The notes beneath the pieces were generated by a model. That model was not told the origin of the DNA. It worked only from the letters and a program-made list of their open reading frames with translations, and made no database searches. Of a DNA stretch of 64,000 nucleotides, positions 62,747-64,000 are shown in pieces (position 1 is the stretch's first letter; each line of letters starts with the position of its first letter). The stretch spans positions 47,925,442 through 47,989,441 of the forward strand of contig NC_083602.1 of assembly GCF_029168945.1 (NCBI RefSeq), in the 5' to 3' direction. The position numbers and the translations under genes are program-made. The DNA comes from Cannabis sativa (lineage: Eukaryota > Streptophyta > Magnoliopsida > Rosales > Cannabaceae).

Positions 62747-64000
62747 AATAATAAAAACACTGAAGGGCGCCATCGACATTTTCGCATGGCGCCAAGAAGA
62801 CATGACCGGCATCAGCCCTCATGTCATCACCCATGTACTCAATGTCAACCCGGACATGCCCCCTGTACAGCAAAAGAGACGCCCGCTCGACTCGGTGAAA
62901 GCCGAGGCCTTAGAGAAAGAGGTGGATAAACTTTTGTCCAATAGCATGATCCGCGACGTATACTATCCGGAATGGCTGGCCAATCCGGTCCTGGTGCCCA
63001 AGCCAAACGGGACTTGGCGGGTTTGTATAGATTTCACAGATCTAAACAAAGCCTGCCCAAAGGACTGCTTTCCGCTGCCCAGGATCGACCAGATGGTGGA
63101 CGCCACGTCCGGATTTAAACTGCTATCTTTCATGGATGCCTATGCTGGGTACAACCAAATAAAAATGCATACGGCAGACCAGGAGTGCACTAGCTTCAGG
63201 ACCGATAAGGGGGTATACTGTTACCTAGTCATGCCTTTCGGACTGAAAAACGCCGGAGCAACCTATCAAAGAATGGTTAACCGGATGTTTAAAAGCCTCC
63301 TGGGACGAAACATGGAAGTATATGTAGACGACATGCTCGTCAAATCCAAAGCATGCAACAGCCACGCAAGCGACCTAGAGGAATGTTTGGAAGTCGTCCG
63401 GAGATACGGCATGAAACTCAACCCGAAAAAATGCACCTTCGGGGTCAAGTCGGGAAAATTCCTGGGCTTCATAGTCAGCCAAAGGGGGATCGAGGCAAAC
63501 CCGGAGAAAATCCAAGCTCTCCTGGACATGCCATCCCCCAAAAAACATAAGGACGTGCAAAGTTTGACCGGAAAGGTAGCCGCACTGAGCCGCTTTATCT
63601 CACGGTCCACGGACAAGTGCATACCCTTCTTCAACATACTGAAGAAATGCCAAAAGTTCGAATGGACGGATGAATGCGAGGAGGCATTCAAAAGGTTAAA
63701 AGACCATATGGCCAAACCTCCTATCCTATCAAAACCCGTCCTAGGAGAAGACTTGTTCCTTTACTTGGCCGTCTCCGAGCATGCGGTCAGTGCTGCATTG
63801 GTCTGGGAGGAAGACAAAATTCAGCACCCCGTGTACTATGTTAGTAAACGCATGGTAGGGTCCGAGACAAGGTACCCGATTATTGAAAAGTTAGTATTCT
63901 GCCTCCTGATGGCATCACGGAAGTTGAGACCATACTTCCAAGCCCATCCGATCAGAATTTTGACCAATCATCCACTCCGGCAAGTTCTCCAAAAGCCCGA
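62655..64000 (+). CDS. Element E reverse transcriptase and RNase H, open to window end
   Basis: In the +1 frame relative to gag, the sequence is open from upstream of the ATG at 62655 to base 64000 with no stop. It reads the RT connector (IDIFAWRQEDMTGISPHVI, PPVQQKRRPLDSV), RT (WRVCIDFTDLNKACPKDCF, VMPFGLKNAGATYQRMVNRM, intact VYVDDMLVKS) and the start of RNase H (LYLAVSEHAVSAALVWEE, LRPYFQAHPIRIL). The first codons after the junction with gag are connector, not protease. The true amino end is unclear because of the deletion at about 62610-62645. Confidence 0.92.
   Translation, partial: MEDVEEIPVCDDDSTKVLRIGRSLDPEEKDKIIKTLKGAIDIFAWRQEDMTGISPHVITHVLNVNPDMPPVQQKRRPLDSVKAEALEKEVDKLLSNSMIRDVYYPEWLANPVLVPKPNGTWRVCIDFTDLNKACPKDCFPLPRIDQMVDATSGFKLLSFMDAYAGYNQIKMHTADQECTSFRTDKGVYCYLVMPFGLKNAGATYQRMVNRMFKSLLGRNMEVYVDDMLVKSKACNSHASDLEECLEVVRRYGMKLNPKKCTFGVKSGKFLGFIVSQRGIEANPEKIQALLDMPSPKKHKDVQSLTGKVAALSRFISRSTDKCIPFFNILKKCQKFEWTDECEEAFKRLKDHMAKPPILSKPVLGEDLFLYLAVSEHAVSAALVWEEDKIQHPVYYVSKRMVGSETRYPIIEKLVFCLLMASRKLRPYFQAHPIRILTNHPLRQVLQKP

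Larger units (their letters stand above)
59296..64000 (+). mobile_element. Tat-like gypsy element E, 5' part, runs off the window
   Basis: The 5' LTR (59296-60076) is followed by TTTTGGTGCTTTCATTGAG, gag from 60140 and a pol frame open to the last base. The RT sequence is close to the D elements but the gag and LTR are different, so it is a separate family. It is more GC-rich and much less decayed than D2. The 3' half and TSD lie beyond the window. The 5' flanking pentamer is CAGAT. Confidence 0.92.

Overview
This is a window of plant nuclear DNA, probably from a eudicot. The evidence is a spliced ALDH3F-type aldehyde dehydrogenase gene, plant-type Ty1/copia and Ty3/gypsy retrotransposons, tRNA-derived SINEs, MITEs, and long AT-rich spacers. 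The species cannot be determined from the sequence. I see no bacterial features, CRISPR arrays or rRNA genes.

Only one convincing host gene is present: an ALDH3F1-like gene on the minus strand (1773-9924, 10 exons, 491 codons predicted). It appears intact, but its fourth intron carries a complete, young, oppositely oriented chromovirus (3481-8903, TSD AAATT, LTRs with three differences). Around it are a reverse-oriented LTR fragment (1-395), a hAT-like MITE with perfect 8-bp TSDs (470-1067), a SINE with TSDs (10568-10683), a second SINE-like unit (about 12508-12655), and one weak hypothetical ORF (11077-11373).

From 13 kb on, the window is almost entirely repeats. A decayed copia element lies on the minus strand (13133-19859, TSD CTATT). 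A MULE-like MITE follows (20071-20669). Next is a cluster of long-LTR, non-coding (LARD-like) elements. It has a plus-strand LTR (21540-24864) that carries a solo LTR of another family (22532-24025, TSD TATAG), a facing minus-strand LTR (24865-26774) with part of its interior, and a nearly complete element (28549-38792). A 1-kb stretch of the interior occurs on both sides of that element.

From 39.8 kb come two Tat-lineage gypsy elements, called D1 (5'-truncated, 40055-45178) and D2 (full length, 45950-57598). D2, and apparently D1, sit inside another LARD-like remnant. A third, different Tat-like element, E, starts at 59296 and runs off the end of the window. The most interesting feature is the long antisense gene in D1 and D2, lying between pol and the 3' LTR. 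It has its own TATA box and G-box, two short introns at matching positions, a coiled-coil C-terminus and a domain resembling the plant 'putative gypsy type transposon' family. The two copies carry different stop and frameshift lesions.

The elements show several ages. The chromovirus is very young, D2 is intermediate (about 6% LTR divergence), and the copia element is older (about 9%) with lost catalytic residues.
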